DNA of 64,000 nucleotides, from positions 62,001 to 126,000 of the forward strand of contig NZ_BJDJ01000002.1 of NCBI RefSeq assembly GCF_005405085.1, in the 5' to 3' direction. The position numbers were made by a program, and so were the translations under genes. This DNA comes from Lactiplantibacillus daowaiensis. GTDB lineage: Bacteria > Bacillota > Bacilli > Lactobacillales > Lactobacillaceae. Position 1 is the stretch's first letter. Every line of letters starts with the position of its first letter. The notes below the pieces were generated by a model. The model was not told the DNA's origin, ran no database searches, and saw nothing but the letters and a program-made list of their open reading frames with translations. Below, one piece after another: positions 1 through 8,828 of this stretch.

Positions 1-437
1 GTTTGTGATTGGGATAGCCAACCATCGATCGCGACTTGACCATTTTGACCATCGACGCCAATAACGATCCGATCACCGCCAAACTCGGTCAGTAAGCGCC
101 GCACTAATGCCGGATTGGTTAATGCTGCTGAGCCAATAATCAACCGATCGATGCCTAGTTTTAAGTACCGCGCGGCTAACTCATAACTCCGAATCCCACC
201 ACCGAGTTCTAGTGTTCCCGTAAAGGCCTGCCGCACAGCCGCGATCGTCGCGGTATTTTCAGGCTGGCCGGACTTAGCACCATCGAGATCGACTAAATGT
301 AACTGGTTGAGACCAGCCGCATTGATTTGTTGCGCCTGGGCCACTGGATCAGCGTTGATTAACGTCGCTTGTTGAAAATCACCTTGGTATAACCGGACAC
401 TTTGACCGGCTTTTAAATCAATTGCGGGAAAAATCAT
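1..437 (-). CDS. hisA: HisA, phosphoribosylformimino-AICAR isomerase (3' part outside window)
   Basis: This is the N-terminal 145 codons of HisA, the (beta/alpha)8-barrel isomerase that opens the ProFAR ring in histidine synthesis. The visible protein starts MIFPAIDLKAGQSVRLYQGD; the Asp in PAIDLK and the Asp in GVDGQNGQ are the two conserved catalytic-type Asp positions of the family, and the phosphate-binding segment LGGGIRS is present. The ATG lies 20 nt inside the end of hisH, so translation is probably coupled. The gene is cut by the left edge; hisF and hisI/E are expected beyond it by family precedent, but this cannot be seen here. Confidence 0.95.
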   Translation of the reverse strand, partial: MIFPAIDLKAGQSVRLYQGDFQQATLINADPVAQAQQINAAGLNQLHLVDLDGAKSGQPENTATIAAVRQAFTGTLELGGGIRSYELAARYLKLGIDRLIIGSAALTNPALVRRLLTEFGGDRIVIGVDGQNGQVAIDGWLSQSQ

Positions 438-1044
438 GTGCACTCACCATTTCCTTAAACGTCGCTAATTGTTGCAACCCAACTTGACCACTTTTTTCCG
501 GATGAAACTGCATACCAACGACATTTTGTCGTTGCACGACACTGGGGACACGGACACCGTGTTGGACAGTCGCCACGATTTCTTCAGCCGGACAAATCGC
601 ATAATAAGAATGAACAAAATAAGTGTAGTTTTGATCAAGCGCTTTAAAAGGACTCGCGGGCTGTTGCACGACATTTTGATTCCAACCCATTTGTGGGACT
701 TTCACGCCTAAGTCAGCTGGTAACGCCGTAACCCGGCCTTGCAATAAGCCCAAGCCATCATGATTGCCATATTCATTACTACTTTCAAATAATAATTGCA
801 TGCCTAAGCAAATCCCGAGCATCGGCTTACCGGCTTGTGCCAATCGTTGTAGCACGGGCACGAGTTGCCGGTCATTTAAAGCCGTCATCGCGGCCGCAAA
901 CGCCCCAACGCCTGGTAAAATCACGGCATCGGCCGCCGCTAATTCAACCGGATCAGCGGTTAACTGTGTTGGCACCTGCAAATAATCAAAGGCTTTTTTT
1001 AAATTGCGGGTATTCCCAGTATCATAATCTACGATTGCAAACAT
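418..1044 (-). CDS. hisH: HisH, glutamine amidotransferase subunit of IGP synthase
   Basis: HisH supplies ammonia from glutamine to HisF, which forms imidazole glycerol phosphate and AICAR. At 208 aa it has normal length. It shows the class I amidotransferase triad: nucleophilic Cys in GICLGMQLL, and the His and Glu of MQFHPEKSG near the C-terminus; the oxyanion strand is PGVGAF. Its ATG directly follows the hisB stop codon, with an AAGGGTG ribosome site inside the end of hisB, and its 3' end overlaps hisA by 20 nt. This tight packing supports one polycistronic his message. Confidence 0.97.
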   Translation of the reverse strand: MFAIVDYDTGNTRNLKKAFDYLQVPTQLTADPVELAAADAVILPGVGAFAAAMTALNDRQLVPVLQRLAQAGKPMLGICLGMQLLFESSNEYGNHDGLGLLQGRVTALPADLGVKVPQMGWNQNVVQQPASPFKALDQNYTYFVHSYYAICPAEEIVATVQHGVRVPSVVQRQNVVGMQFHPEKSGQVGLQQLATFKEMVSAHDFSRN

Positions 1045-1629
1045 TTAAATCACACCCTTTGTCGAATTGACCCCCTGAATATCAGGATTAATCGTGACTG
1101 CGGCGCGCATCGCTCGGCCAAAAGCTTTGAATAAACTTTCAACTTTGTGATGGGTATTACGGCCATACAAGATACGCGCGTGTAAGTTCATCTCAGCCGC
1201 AAACGCCACCGCCTGGAAAAAGTCTTCGACCGTTTCTGTATCCAGCCCGCCTAAGCGTGGATTAGTTAACTCCGCATCAAAGACTAAATATGACCGACCA
1301 CTCAAATCAACACTGACTTGCCCCAGCGTCTCATCCATCGGCACAAATTCAGTGCCATACCGTTCAATGCCCACCTTATCGCCTAAAGCTTGTTTAAAGC
1401 ATTCCCCTAAGACGATGCCGGTATCTTCAGTCGTGTGGTGTGGATCAACGGCTAAGTCACCATGGGCTTTGACGACGAGCCCAAAGCGCCCGTGCTTGGC
1501 AAATAAATTCAACATGTGATTCAAAAAGCCAATCCCGGTGTCGATTTCAATTCCACTTTGTTCATCTAGATTTAAACTCACTTCAATTTGGGTTTCTTTG
1601 GTAACGCGTTTAATGGTTGCTTGTCGCAT
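1045..1629 (-). CDS. hisB: HisB, imidazoleglycerol-phosphate dehydratase
   Basis: HisB dehydrates imidazole glycerol phosphate to imidazole acetol phosphate, a Mn-dependent step. The 194-aa product is the monofunctional form: it has the paired metal-binding motifs HHTTED and HHKVES and lacks the fused HAD phosphatase of enteric HisB. This agrees with the separate hisK phosphatase at 5220-6056. I chose the ATG at 1629 (MRQATIKRV), because AAGGAGGTC sits 7 nt upstream; an in-frame ATG 57 nt earlier would start inside hisD and has no such site. Confidence 0.96.
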   Translation of the reverse strand: MRQATIKRVTKETQIEVSLNLDEQSGIEIDTGIGFLNHMLNLFAKHGRFGLVVKAHGDLAVDPHHTTEDTGIVLGECFKQALGDKVGIERYGTEFVPMDETLGQVSVDLSGRSYLVFDAELTNPRLGGLDTETVEDFFQAVAFAAEMNLHARILYGRNTHHKVESLFKAFGRAMRAAVTINPDIQGVNSTKGVI

Positions 1630-1642
1630 ACTGATGACCTCC

Positions 1643-2929
1643 TTAGTCGTAATACGTGTCAAATCGCGCTTCAATCGCTCGGGCATGACCTTCTAGCCCT
1701 TCGACCCGCGCTAAAGTCGTAATCGCTTGGGCTTCTTTCGCTAACGCGGGCTTCGTATATTGAATAAATGAGGTCCGTTTGACGAAGTCATACACCCCTA
1801 GTGGTGAACTAAAGCGGGCGGTCCCACTAGTTGGCAAGATATGATTAGGCCCCGCCACATAATCGCCAAGTGGCTCTGACGCATACCGGCCTAGGAAAAC
1901 CGAGCCAGCATTTTTAATCAAGTTTAAGTATTGGGTAGGATTTTGTAACTGAATCTCTAAGTGTTCAGGCGCCACGGTATTCATGAGGTCAAACATATCG
2001 GCGACTTGATCGACAACAGCGATGAACCCTTTGTTCATCACCGAAGCCGTCGCAATTTCCGTGCGTGGTAACACCTTCAGTTGCGACGTAACGTTATCAC
2101 TCACCGCTTGAGCCAACTTAGGACTATCTGTAATTAGAATCGGTCGCGCTAATTTATCATGCTCCGCTTGGCTCAACAAATCAGCCGCCAACTCACGCGG
2201 ATTGGCACTGTCATCAGCGATGATGCCAATCTCAGATGGCCCGGCAACCATATCAATGGCAACTTGACCAAAGACTTGCTTTTTCGCCGTCGCCACAAAA
2301 ACATTCCCGGGACCAATGATTTTATCCACTTGGGGAATCGAATCAGTCCCGTAGGCCAGGGCCGCAATCGCTTGGGCGCCACCAACTTGATAAATCGCAT
2401 CGACCCCGGCAATTTTCGCCGCGGCTAAGACCGCTGGATTAATGCCATCGGCTTGCGGCGGGGTCACCATAATCACTTCATTAACCCCAGCAATCTTAGC
2501 GGGCAAGGCACTCATCAAAATCGTTGACGGATACGCAGCCGTGCCACCTGGTACATAGAGGCCGACCCGGTTGAGTGGCAGTAGCTTTTGTCCACGTAAG
2601 ACGCCAGGTTGTTCAGCATCGATGAACCCGGTCGCCTTTTCCTTTTCGTGGAAACTGGTAATATTGCGCTTGGCTAACAACAAGGCATCTTTAATAGCTG
2701 GGTCCAAGTTAGCGTATGCCGTATCGATTGTGGCTTGGTCGAGCTTGAACTGGTCAATCGTCACCTGATCAAATTGCTGTTCATATTGCCGTAGTGCGGT
2801 GTCCCCGTTTTGAATCACGTTGGCAATAATGGCTTGTACACTGGCAACCACGTTAGCATCCGTTAATTGTTGCGTCTTAGTTTGAACTAACTGCTTTAAG
2901 CTTGCTAAATCTTCATTAATAATTTTCAT
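1643..2929 (-). CDS. hisD: HisD, histidinol dehydrogenase
   Basis: HisD carries out the last two steps, NAD-dependent oxidation of histidinol to histidine with Zn. The 428-aa length is typical. Recognisable segments are [13 protein letters not shown], the nucleotide-binding-like stretch [51 protein letters not shown] and the C-terminal [16 protein letters not shown], all hallmarks of the family. Its ATG overlaps the hisG stop by 4 nt (ATGA), and hisB follows after a short gap that contains the hisB ribosome site. Confidence 0.97.
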   Translation of the reverse strand: MKIINEDLASLKQLVQTKTQQLTDANVVASVQAIIANVIQNGDTALRQYEQQFDQVTIDQFKLDQATIDTAYANLDPAIKDALLLAKRNITSFHEKEKATGFIDAEQPGVLRGQKLLPLNRVGLYVPGGTAAYPSTILMSALPAKIAGVNEVIMVTPPQADGINPAVLAAAKIAGVDAIYQVGGAQAIAALAYGTDSIPQVDKIIGPGNVFVATAKKQVFGQVAIDMVAGPSEIGIIADDSANPRELAADLLSQAEHDKLARPILITDSPKLAQAVSDNVTSQLKVLPRTEIATASVMNKGFIAVVDQVADMFDLMNTVAPEHLEIQLQNPTQYLNLIKNAGSVFLGRYASEPLGDYVAGPNHILPTSGTARFSSPLGVYDFVKRTSFIQYTKPALAKEAQAITTLARVEGLEGHARAIEARFDTYYD

Positions 2930-3588
2930 GATGGCATAACTTCCTTTTTCGCATTGGCATTGACGACGGCACTTAAGCGATCGACCAACTGATAAATCGA
3001 CGTCGCTTGTTGTTTTAACGCCAGCCGATTCACAACTAACCGGGTTGAAACCGGCTGTAAATAATCATAAATTTGTAATTGATTTTCTCGAATAGTCGTT
3101 CCAGTTTCCGTAATATCAACGATGGCATCCGCCAATCCCGTTAACGGGGCCAACTCAACTGAACCTTCGATCTTGATAATTTCAACATCTTGGCCTAACC
3201 GGTCAAAATAGCGTTTGGTAATCAATGGGTATTTTGTCCCGATAATTTTCCGGCGCGGGGCCCGTGGATCAAAATCCTGAGTAGAGGCCAGCACAAACTG
3301 GCATTCACCAACACCTAAATCCAACAATTCATATTGTGTGCTTTGATGTTCGACTAAAATGTCACTACCGACGATGCCAATATCAGCGGCGCCACGTTCT
3401 AAAAAGGTGGTCACGTCTGGCCCTTTGGCTAAGATGAACTCATACGGCTGGGACTTAGAATCAAAAATCAAGCGGCGCTGCTTATGCCGTAATTGCTGAC
3501 AATCAATGCCAGCTTGTTCAAGTAATGGGATCACTTGCTGTTCAACGCGCCCTTTGGTTAGGGCAATTTTCAATCGTGTTTTAGGCAT
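2926..3588 (-). CDS. hisG: HisG, ATP phosphoribosyltransferase catalytic subunit, short form
   Basis: HisG joins ATP and PRPP in the first, feedback-controlled step of histidine synthesis. At 220 aa it is the short form, which lacks the C-terminal regulatory domain and needs HisZ as partner; hisZ is immediately upstream and overlaps it by 8 nt. Family features include the N-terminal LKIALTKGRVEQ, GAADIGIVGSDIL and the PRPP-binding segment DAIVDITETGTTIREN. A GGAGGGG ribosome site lies 7 nt before the ATG, inside the end of hisZ. Confidence 0.97.
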   Translation of the reverse strand: MPKTRLKIALTKGRVEQQVIPLLEQAGIDCQQLRHKQRRLIFDSKSQPYEFILAKGPDVTTFLERGAADIGIVGSDILVEHQSTQYELLDLGVGECQFVLASTQDFDPRAPRRKIIGTKYPLITKRYFDRLGQDVEIIKIEGSVELAPLTGLADAIVDITETGTTIRENQLQIYDYLQPVSTRLVVNRLALKQQATSIYQLVDRLSAVVNANAKKEVMPS

Positions 3589-4732
3589 TGGCTGTCCCCT
3601 CCGTTAAATCAATCAAAGTTGCGCCTAACTGCTGGGCTTCAATCATGGCGCCCGCCCGATCATCAGCTAGACTCAATCGCGCTTGCGGTTGTGCAGCCAA
3701 GACTGCTTCAGCCTGTGACCATTGATCGGGATTAAAGTAAATCACTGCCGTCGGCGTCGCTGAACTAGGCTGCAGGGCAAGCTCGGTCAACAAATCCACA
3801 TCAAGCCCCATACCAACGGCTGGTTCACTTTTAGCTTGGAAGTTAGCCAACAACTGATCATAGCGACCACCGCTGAATAAGTAGCCCGCACCGGCTTGTG
3901 AAAAGCCGCGAAAGGTGAGTCCAGTGTAATACTTCTGCGGTGCCTGACTGCTTAAGTCGATGGAGACCGCTTGGGCCGGCATCGTCGTTTGCATCCAGGC
4001 GACAACTGTTTTTAGTTGGCTCAGACATGGCGTCACACTTGCTGGTAACGGGGCTTGAGCCAATTGCTGGAAAACTTGGGCTGGTTGACCAAATAAACGC
4101 GGCCACCGCTGCAAAAATGGATAAAGTGCTTGGTCTTGATACGCGGCAATCAAAGCGGTATATTGTGGCACCTGCTTATTGAATAGCGCGGTTTTAATCG
4201 CGGCTTGTTGCTGCGGGTCATTGGTTAAAGTTGCCACAACTTGTTGGGCAAATTGGGCATCGCCCAATTCAATTTCAACATCATCATCGATTAATTCAGC
4301 GCTCAATTGATTGGCAATCGCCAAACACTCTAATTCAGCTTTCAACGATGCATAACCGATCAGCTCAACCCCGGCTTGCGTGATCTGATTATAGGATCCG
4401 GACAACCGCCGGCTAACGCGAAAAATATCACCGACATAGCCAAATTTTTGTGGTAACGGTACTTTGGTCGCACTCAGAAAACGGGCAATCGGTAACGTCA
4501 TATCCGGCCGTAAAACCAGGGTCTGTCCTTCCGGGTCAAGCAACCGATACAACTGATAGTTACCCATTTGATAGGGTGCAAAAACCGCTTGATTCTCTAG
4601 CAATGGCGTTGCAATCGGGGCTAAGCCACGTTGCTTGAAATGGGCTTGGATCACCGCGATGAGTTGTTGTTTAGTCGCGGCCCATTGACCAAATTCATCG
4701 CGGGTACCGAGTGGTAATAGATTACTTAACAT
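3581..4732 (-). CDS. hisZ: HisZ, ATP phosphoribosyltransferase regulatory subunit
   Basis: HisZ is a histidyl-tRNA-synthetase-like protein that activates short HisG and confers histidine feedback; it does not charge tRNA. The protein (383 aa) shows class II synthetase core features: LLPLGTRDEFG at the N-terminus, a motif-2-like LRPDMTLPIARF with GDIFRVSRRLSGSYNQITQAGVELIG, and a C-terminal YYTGLTFRGFSQ...FSGGRYDQLL. I chose ATG 4732 rather than TTG 4738 because AAGGGGG ends 8 nt before the ATG. It is the first gene of the T-box-controlled transcript. Confidence 0.95.
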   Translation of the reverse strand: MLSNLLPLGTRDEFGQWAATKQQLIAVIQAHFKQRGLAPIATPLLENQAVFAPYQMGNYQLYRLLDPEGQTLVLRPDMTLPIARFLSATKVPLPQKFGYVGDIFRVSRRLSGSYNQITQAGVELIGYASLKAELECLAIANQLSAELIDDDVEIELGDAQFAQQVVATLTNDPQQQAAIKTALFNKQVPQYTALIAAYQDQALYPFLQRWPRLFGQPAQVFQQLAQAPLPASVTPCLSQLKTVVAWMQTTMPAQAVSIDLSSQAPQKYYTGLTFRGFSQAGAGYLFSGGRYDQLLANFQAKSEPAVGMGLDVDLLTELALQPSSATPTAVIYFNPDQWSQAEAVLAAQPQARLSLADDRAGAMIEAQQLGATLIDLTEGTANA

Positions 4733-4772
4733 GTGCAAGACCCCCTTGTTTAGTTGCGCTAATCTTTTTTGG

Positions 4773-4898
4773 TTGAAACGTGTTCAGTTGGGCAGCGGCC
4801 TCCGCTTAGCTACGCTAGGGAATTATCCCGGAAAACCCACCGGCATATTCCCCTAGCTAGGCTAATGCTCAGCAGCTACCGCCCGCCTTCACACTCTT
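4773..4898. repeat. Intergenic structured repeat, copy A (his leader)
   Basis: This 126-bp element has a close relative at 11385-11508. Both begin TTGAAACGTGTTC and end CACACTCTT, and share internal blocks such as CCCCTAGCTAGGC, AATGCTCAGCAGCTACC and GCTACGCTAGG. The ends form a long imperfect stem, here built on GGGC against GCCC, whereas copy B uses a different sequence to make the same stem. The element lies between the T-box terminator and the hisZ start, so read-through his mRNA carries its complement. It could be a small mobile palindrome or a structured RNA; no published family can be assigned without a search. Confidence 0.8.
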
Positions 4899-4901
4899 AA
4901 T

Positions 4902-5188
4902 AAAAAAACGCCCTTCTAGCATTATGCTAAAAGGACGTTCACACGTGGTTCCACCTTATTTCGTTACCAGCTCACACTGGTAACCTCATGTTGACTGATC
5001 GTCAACTTGGATAACGAAACCATTCGGCCAAGGCTAATTTACCTGGTTCACCTTGGCAGTTCATAGATGTGGGTTCGTTAATAATATCTGCTCGGTTCTC
5101 AGCTACCCGAACTCTCTGGATGAGGAAGTTATTAACTACTTTTTCTAATCACAACCATTTATTAAAATTTGATTAGGCATTTAATTTA
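4902..5188 (-). promoter_or_regulatory. T-box leader of the his operon (tRNA-His sensing)
   Basis: Read on the minus strand, 4944-4957 is AAGGTGGAACCACG, a close match to the T-box consensus whose bulge pairs with the uncharged tRNA acceptor end. It is followed by a rho-independent terminator at 4908-4938 with stem halves TAGCA/TGCTA flanked by CCTT/AAGG and a seven-T run. Stem I is visible upstream (AGAGAGTTCGGGTAGC region). The candidate specifier is CAC at 5069-5071, followed by A, in the segment GAACCCACATC, which fits histidine. Uncharged tRNA-His would stabilise the antiterminator and permit hisZ-onward transcription. Confidence 0.92.
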
Positions 5189-5194
5189 AAATTC

Positions 5195-5223
5195 ATTCTA
5201 GTAACTTAATCAGCATTTGTCAA
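5195..5223 (-). promoter_or_regulatory. Promoter of the his T-box transcript
   Basis: On the minus strand TTGACA (5218-5223) and TAGAAT (5195-5200) are separated by exactly 17 bp. The -35 box overlaps the stop codon of hisK (TGA at 5220-5222), so the his transcript starts right after hisK. The predicted start near 5188 gives a leader of about 455 nt before hisZ. Confidence 0.85.
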
Positions 5224-6056
5224 CCCAAAATTAATTTTTTTATGAGATGCTGGCCGCGACCGACGCTTAAAATATCATGGGCATCAGAACCATAAACTAG
5301 CGGAATATCTAGCTTTTGCGCCCGTTTTAGGATTTGATTACCAGGATAAAAATCGTTACAAAATGGTTTGAACAAACCGGCTAAATTTAAATCCAATTCC
5401 CGTTGTTGGGTTTTAATCAAAGCTAATATTTGATCAACTAACCTTAAATTTTCATCAGCAAACGGGGTGGTCAATGCAAAGTAATCTTGATATTTTCTAA
5501 CGAGACTCATATGTCCAATCCGTTGCGGAGCATACGGTCCTAAGTCGGCCTGCACCGAAGCTAAGACCGTTTGATAGTAAATCTTGAACAGGGCTTGTGG
5601 CTGTGATAACCATGGTTGAAAGGCTACCCCAAAGTTTTCTGGTGACAAGTCGATCGCCCAGTTTTTATGATTGATTCCCGGCATAAAGTGGACTGATAAA
5701 ATACTTTCCTGTGTTTTAGGGCCATACGTATTCAAGAAGTCCCGCGTCCACGCTTCAAACCCTGGCAAATAATCGACTTCAAAACCAATCGAGATGTCAA
5801 TTTGGTCACGATATTGTTGTTGTAACTGTTGGCCCAACGCTAAGTATTGTGGTACTTGTGCCATCGTTAGCGATGCGGTCGTAATCCCAGTCGGGTCACC
5901 AGCGTAAGTTGCCGCATACGTTGGTGGCAATGGCGCATGTTCGGTGATGCAGTATTTTTGTAGCCCTAATTGAATCGCTCGCTGGACCATTTTTTCAGTT
6001 GATTCGCCACTACCATGCGGACATAGTTCGGTGTGGGTATGACCATCCATTAACAT
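5220..6056 (-). CDS. hisK: HisK, PHP-family histidinol-phosphatase
   Basis: HisK hydrolyses histidinol phosphate to histidinol, the step missing from the monofunctional HisB here. The 278-aa protein begins MLMDGHTHTELCPHG, the PHP metal-binding HTH motif with following His, and later shows ITEHAPLP, GFEVDYLPG, SVHFMPG, IGHMSLVRKY and the terminal YGSDAHD, all PHP ligand motifs. The ATG at 6056 is preferred over one 42 nt upstream because AAAGGGG lies 8 nt before it. The gene is upstream of the T-box, so it is probably not under tRNA control. Confidence 0.93.
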   Translation of the reverse strand: MLMDGHTHTELCPHGSGESTEKMVQRAIQLGLQKYCITEHAPLPPTYAATYAGDPTGITTASLTMAQVPQYLALGQQLQQQYRDQIDISIGFEVDYLPGFEAWTRDFLNTYGPKTQESILSVHFMPGINHKNWAIDLSPENFGVAFQPWLSQPQALFKIYYQTVLASVQADLGPYAPQRIGHMSLVRKYQDYFALTTPFADENLRLVDQILALIKTQQRELDLNLAGLFKPFCNDFYPGNQILKRAQKLDIPLVYGSDAHDILSVGRGQHLIKKLILG

Positions 6057-6132
6057 TTTCTCAGCCCCTTTTAATAATTGACCACTATTCAACCACATTT
6101 ATCTCAAAATAGCAATTTAACCGAAATCAAAA

Positions 6133-6177
6133 AATAGCCGCTCTCACGTCAAAAATTTTGACGTGATGGCGACTATT
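6133..6177 (-). terminator. Terminator of the pga-like operon
   Basis: The palindrome AATAG(C/T)CGCC...GGCGACTATT with a core ACGTCAAAA/TTTTGACGT stem is followed on the minus strand by a T run (CTATTTTTTG). It lies directly after the deacetylase gene and before hisK. Confidence 0.8.
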
Positions 6178-6186
6178 CAATACTAT

Positions 6187-7077
6187 TTATTTCACGACCC
6201 ACTTTTCAATACTAGGCCAACTATTACTATTCACGATCATCCGTGGCAAATTAGTCATTGCCGTTTGATCCGTCACAATCCCAACATCCAGCGTTGCAAT
6301 TCCTTGCGTCAAATGTTGCTTACTTAAAAAGTGATTGATCCGTTCTGGGCCACTCCCATATGGATAAGCAAACATCTGCGCATTAACACCCATATGAGCT
6401 TTTAACTCCCGTTTGCTAGTCGCAAAATCTTTAGTAAAGTGATGATATTCATTCGGCTGATCAAAGATCGGGGTAAACTTCTTGGTCAAGTAATGCATAT
6501 CATGCGTATGCAATCCCAAGGTCATTAACGACCCCGCCGATTTTTTGGCTGCCTTGATTTGCGACCAAGTCGCTAATTGCGTACCTTCACGATAACGGCC
6601 CGTATTCCCCGTAATAATGAACGTCGTAAATGGCATGTGATACTTTTTCATAATTGGCAACGCATTATCAATCGTCGTCCGGTCAATATCATCAAACGTT
6701 AAGACCACATATTTGCCTTTTATTGGTTGGCCACTGGCCTTCATCTTGGCCATTTGCGCACTCGAGATCACTTTGACATGGTGCCGATGTAAATAAGCCA
6801 TTTGTTTGGCGAACTGATCGGCCGGCACATCAAAATCATGTAACTGCGAGTTACTTGATAATACTTTCGACAACTGAACGCCAGCCGTATTTTTCAAAAT
6901 CCGATGGTAGCAAAAAATGATAATGCCATTCTTGACTTGCTTATCTTGCGGCCGCAACGCGTAGTTTTCATTGCCACCCTTGTTGAACTGGAAATTCTGC
7001 TTCACTGTAAAGCCCATCCCGACAACAACTAAAATGGCGGCACACCAAATTAATAATTTTCGTTTCTGCCGATTCAT
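6187..7077 (-). CDS. PgaB/IcaB-like polysaccharide N-deacetylase
   Basis: This is a membrane-anchored NodB-type deacetylase, likely removing acetyl groups from an N-acetylglucosamine polymer outside the cell. Residues 1-25 form a signal anchor (KLLIWCAAILVVVGMGF). The deacetylase core has the start motif IIIFCYHRIL, the metal and base motif LTFDDID, LGLHTHDMH as second metal motif, and FAYPYGSG. The ATG overlaps the stop of the upstream 95-aa gene by 4 nt, so the three genes 8584-6187 form one operon. The YHRI and FDDID patterns fit the PgaB/IcaB branch better than peptidoglycan deacetylases; the substrate is inferred from the operon. Confidence 0.85.
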   Translation of the reverse strand: MNRQKRKLLIWCAAILVVVGMGFTVKQNFQFNKGGNENYALRPQDKQVKNGIIIFCYHRILKNTAGVQLSKVLSSNSQLHDFDVPADQFAKQMAYLHRHHVKVISSAQMAKMKASGQPIKGKYVVLTFDDIDRTTIDNALPIMKKYHMPFTTFIITGNTGRYREGTQLATWSQIKAAKKSAGSLMTLGLHTHDMHYLTKKFTPIFDQPNEYHHFTKDFATSKRELKAHMGVNAQMFAYPYGSGPERINHFLSKQHLTQGIATLDVGIVTDQTAMTNLPRMIVNSNSWPSIEKWVVK

Positions 7078-7361
7078 GCTTGTTTCCCCCGTAATTTACG
7101 TAACCGCCATGCCGAATAGGCCCAAATCAATAATGAGACGACTACGATCGTCCCAACAACAATGCCGTATAACTTATAATCCAAGTTCATCAATAAGTAA
7201 AAGCTAACTAGCGTATCACTATAAACATGAAAGATGAAACCGAGATTAACCACGATTACAAAGGCCACGAATAACCATAGCGCCGCTAAAATCAGCACCC
7301 GCCCTAAGGTCCGACGATGACTCGTCTGCTTGCGGATAATAAACTTTTCACTAGAACGCAT
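7074..7361 (-). CDS. Small two-TM protein, PgaD/IcaD-like by position
   Basis: This 95-aa protein has two hydrophobic segments, about residues 21-44 (VLILAALWLFVAFVIVVNLG) and 58-82 (LYGIVVGTIVVVSLLIWAYSA), followed by a basic C-terminus WRLRKLRGKQA. It sits between a PgaC/IcaA-like glycosyltransferase (start codon overlapping its stop as TAATG) and a deacetylase. IcaD and PgaD are short two-TM proteins needed for full synthase activity, so that role is inferred from size, topology and neighbours; sequence identity alone would not prove it. Confidence 0.65.
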   Translation of the reverse strand: MRSSEKFIIRKQTSHRRTLGRVLILAALWLFVAFVIVVNLGFIFHVYSDTLVSFYLLMNLDYKLYGIVVGTIVVVSLLIWAYSAWRLRKLRGKQA

Positions 7362-8584
7362 TACTTCAACCCCCGATCCGGACTAGTCCAAGTCCCAATC
7401 CGGTCTGGATCAAGCACAAATGAAATAATCGCGGCAATACAACTGACTAAGTTAATCATCCAGTAATACAAAATATAGACCGGAATCAGCAATAAATCGC
7501 GCCATTGCAAATAAGCGGCCGCTTGCGACGCTTTAAACCCGATCCCAAATTGGGTAAAACTAATCACTAACAAAATCAACAAAATATCGCCATCTAATTG
7601 AATCGAATGAACCATAATTAAATTTAAGACCCATGAGATCAAACTTAATGACGTACAAATCGCCCAAATATTACTGATGACCGTCTCATATAATAAGGCC
7701 CGTTTACTCCAGCGACCATGCGCTAAAACATCACGATTCCCCACTAAGACTTCAAGGCCGCCACGTGACCAGCGTTGACGTTGCTTGATGAGATTACGGA
7801 CACTTTCCGGCACTAAAATCCAACAAATCGCCCGTGGTTCATAACGGACTTGCCAACCATGCCGATACATGCGCCAAGTGATATCAATATCTTCAGTCAT
7901 CACCGCGGGATTCCAGCCACCAACATCTTCAAGTGCGGTTCGTCGAAACCCGACGATCACACCGGAAACAGTCGTAATCCGGCCAGTCAAAAAGGCTTGG
8001 GCCTTTTTGATGATATCAATGACCCCAATGTATTCCAGTAGTTGTAAACGCCCTAAAATCGTAGTCCGATTACGAACCACTGGTTTACCAGCCACGGCCC
8101 CAATCTTTGGATCACTATTCAACGTTTTGACAAGTTCTGACAAGGATTGATAATCCAAAATTGAATCTGAATCAATCCCTAAAATATAATCACCATTCGC
8201 CACTTTTAAGCCTTGATTCATCGCATTGGCTTTCCCTTGATTCACTGGAATCGGGACGACCTTGATCAAAAAGCGCTTGGCATACGTTGCTTGCAACGCG
8301 TACATCATTTGTAGCGTGCGGTCACTACTCTTATCATCGATTAGAATAATTTCAAAATTATGATAGTGTAAGGCCGCGATTGAAGCGACTGCCCCTTTTA
8401 AGGTATCTTCTTCATTGTGCGCTGGTACTAGAATGGACACTAACGGTGCTGTTGCCGGTGTTAATTCTGGTCGTGGTTGGGTTCGTTGGAATTTGCCAAA
8501 ATACAAACAGCCAATAATCCAAAGCGCCGCCACCAGGATTGGATACCCAATCACAAAGTCATTCATTAAATTAATAACCCACAT
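7361..8584 (-). CDS. pgaC: PgaC/IcaA-like family 2 glycosyltransferase (processive synthase)
   Basis: This 407-aa integral membrane GT2 enzyme probably polymerises UDP-GlcNAc into beta-1,6-GlcNAc. An N-terminal TM segment precedes the catalytic domain: LVPAHNEEDTL, DDKSSD, the nucleotide-binding DSDS, the TEDID catalytic Asp motif and QRQRWSRGG, the processive QxxRW signature. Four or so C-terminal TM segments follow. TEDID with QRQRWSRGG is typical of IcaA/PgaC. An AAAGGAGC ribosome site is about 12 nt before the ATG. It heads the operon with the PgaD-like and deacetylase genes; no IcaC-like acyltransferase is adjacent. Confidence 0.88.
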   Translation of the reverse strand: MWVINLMNDFVIGYPILVAALWIIGCLYFGKFQRTQPRPELTPATAPLVSILVPAHNEEDTLKGAVASIAALHYHNFEIILIDDKSSDRTLQMMYALQATYAKRFLIKVVPIPVNQGKANAMNQGLKVANGDYILGIDSDSILDYQSLSELVKTLNSDPKIGAVAGKPVVRNRTTILGRLQLLEYIGVIDIIKKAQAFLTGRITTVSGVIVGFRRTALEDVGGWNPAVMTEDIDITWRMYRHGWQVRYEPRAICWILVPESVRNLIKQRQRWSRGGLEVLVGNRDVLAHGRWSKRALLYETVISNIWAICTSLSLISWVLNLIMVHSIQLDGDILLILLVISFTQFGIGFKASQAAAYLQWRDLLLIPVYILYYWMINLVSCIAAIISFVLDPDRIGTWTSPDRGLK

Positions 8585-8828
8585 ATTTTTTTAAAAGCTC
8601 CTTTAAATCGTTCCCCGTCAATAAGCATATTATTTTAACATACCACGGCCATAATATTAATCCCATCACATAATCGACGCATTTTGTTTCATAATCGTTG
8701 ATCGCCCCCGCCGACTAGACCAATGTTTATGAAATCCTTTATTTTCTATGAAAAAAAGGTTAATTACCATCATTCAGTCACAATTCTCCAGTACAATGGG
8801 CATAGTCAATTCTCAGGGGGACGCCATT

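Noticed and set aside
4773-4786. TTGAAACGTGTTCA as a CcpA cre site
   Set aside because: One base is missing between AA and CG compared with the consensus, and both occurrences are the end of the intergenic repeat.
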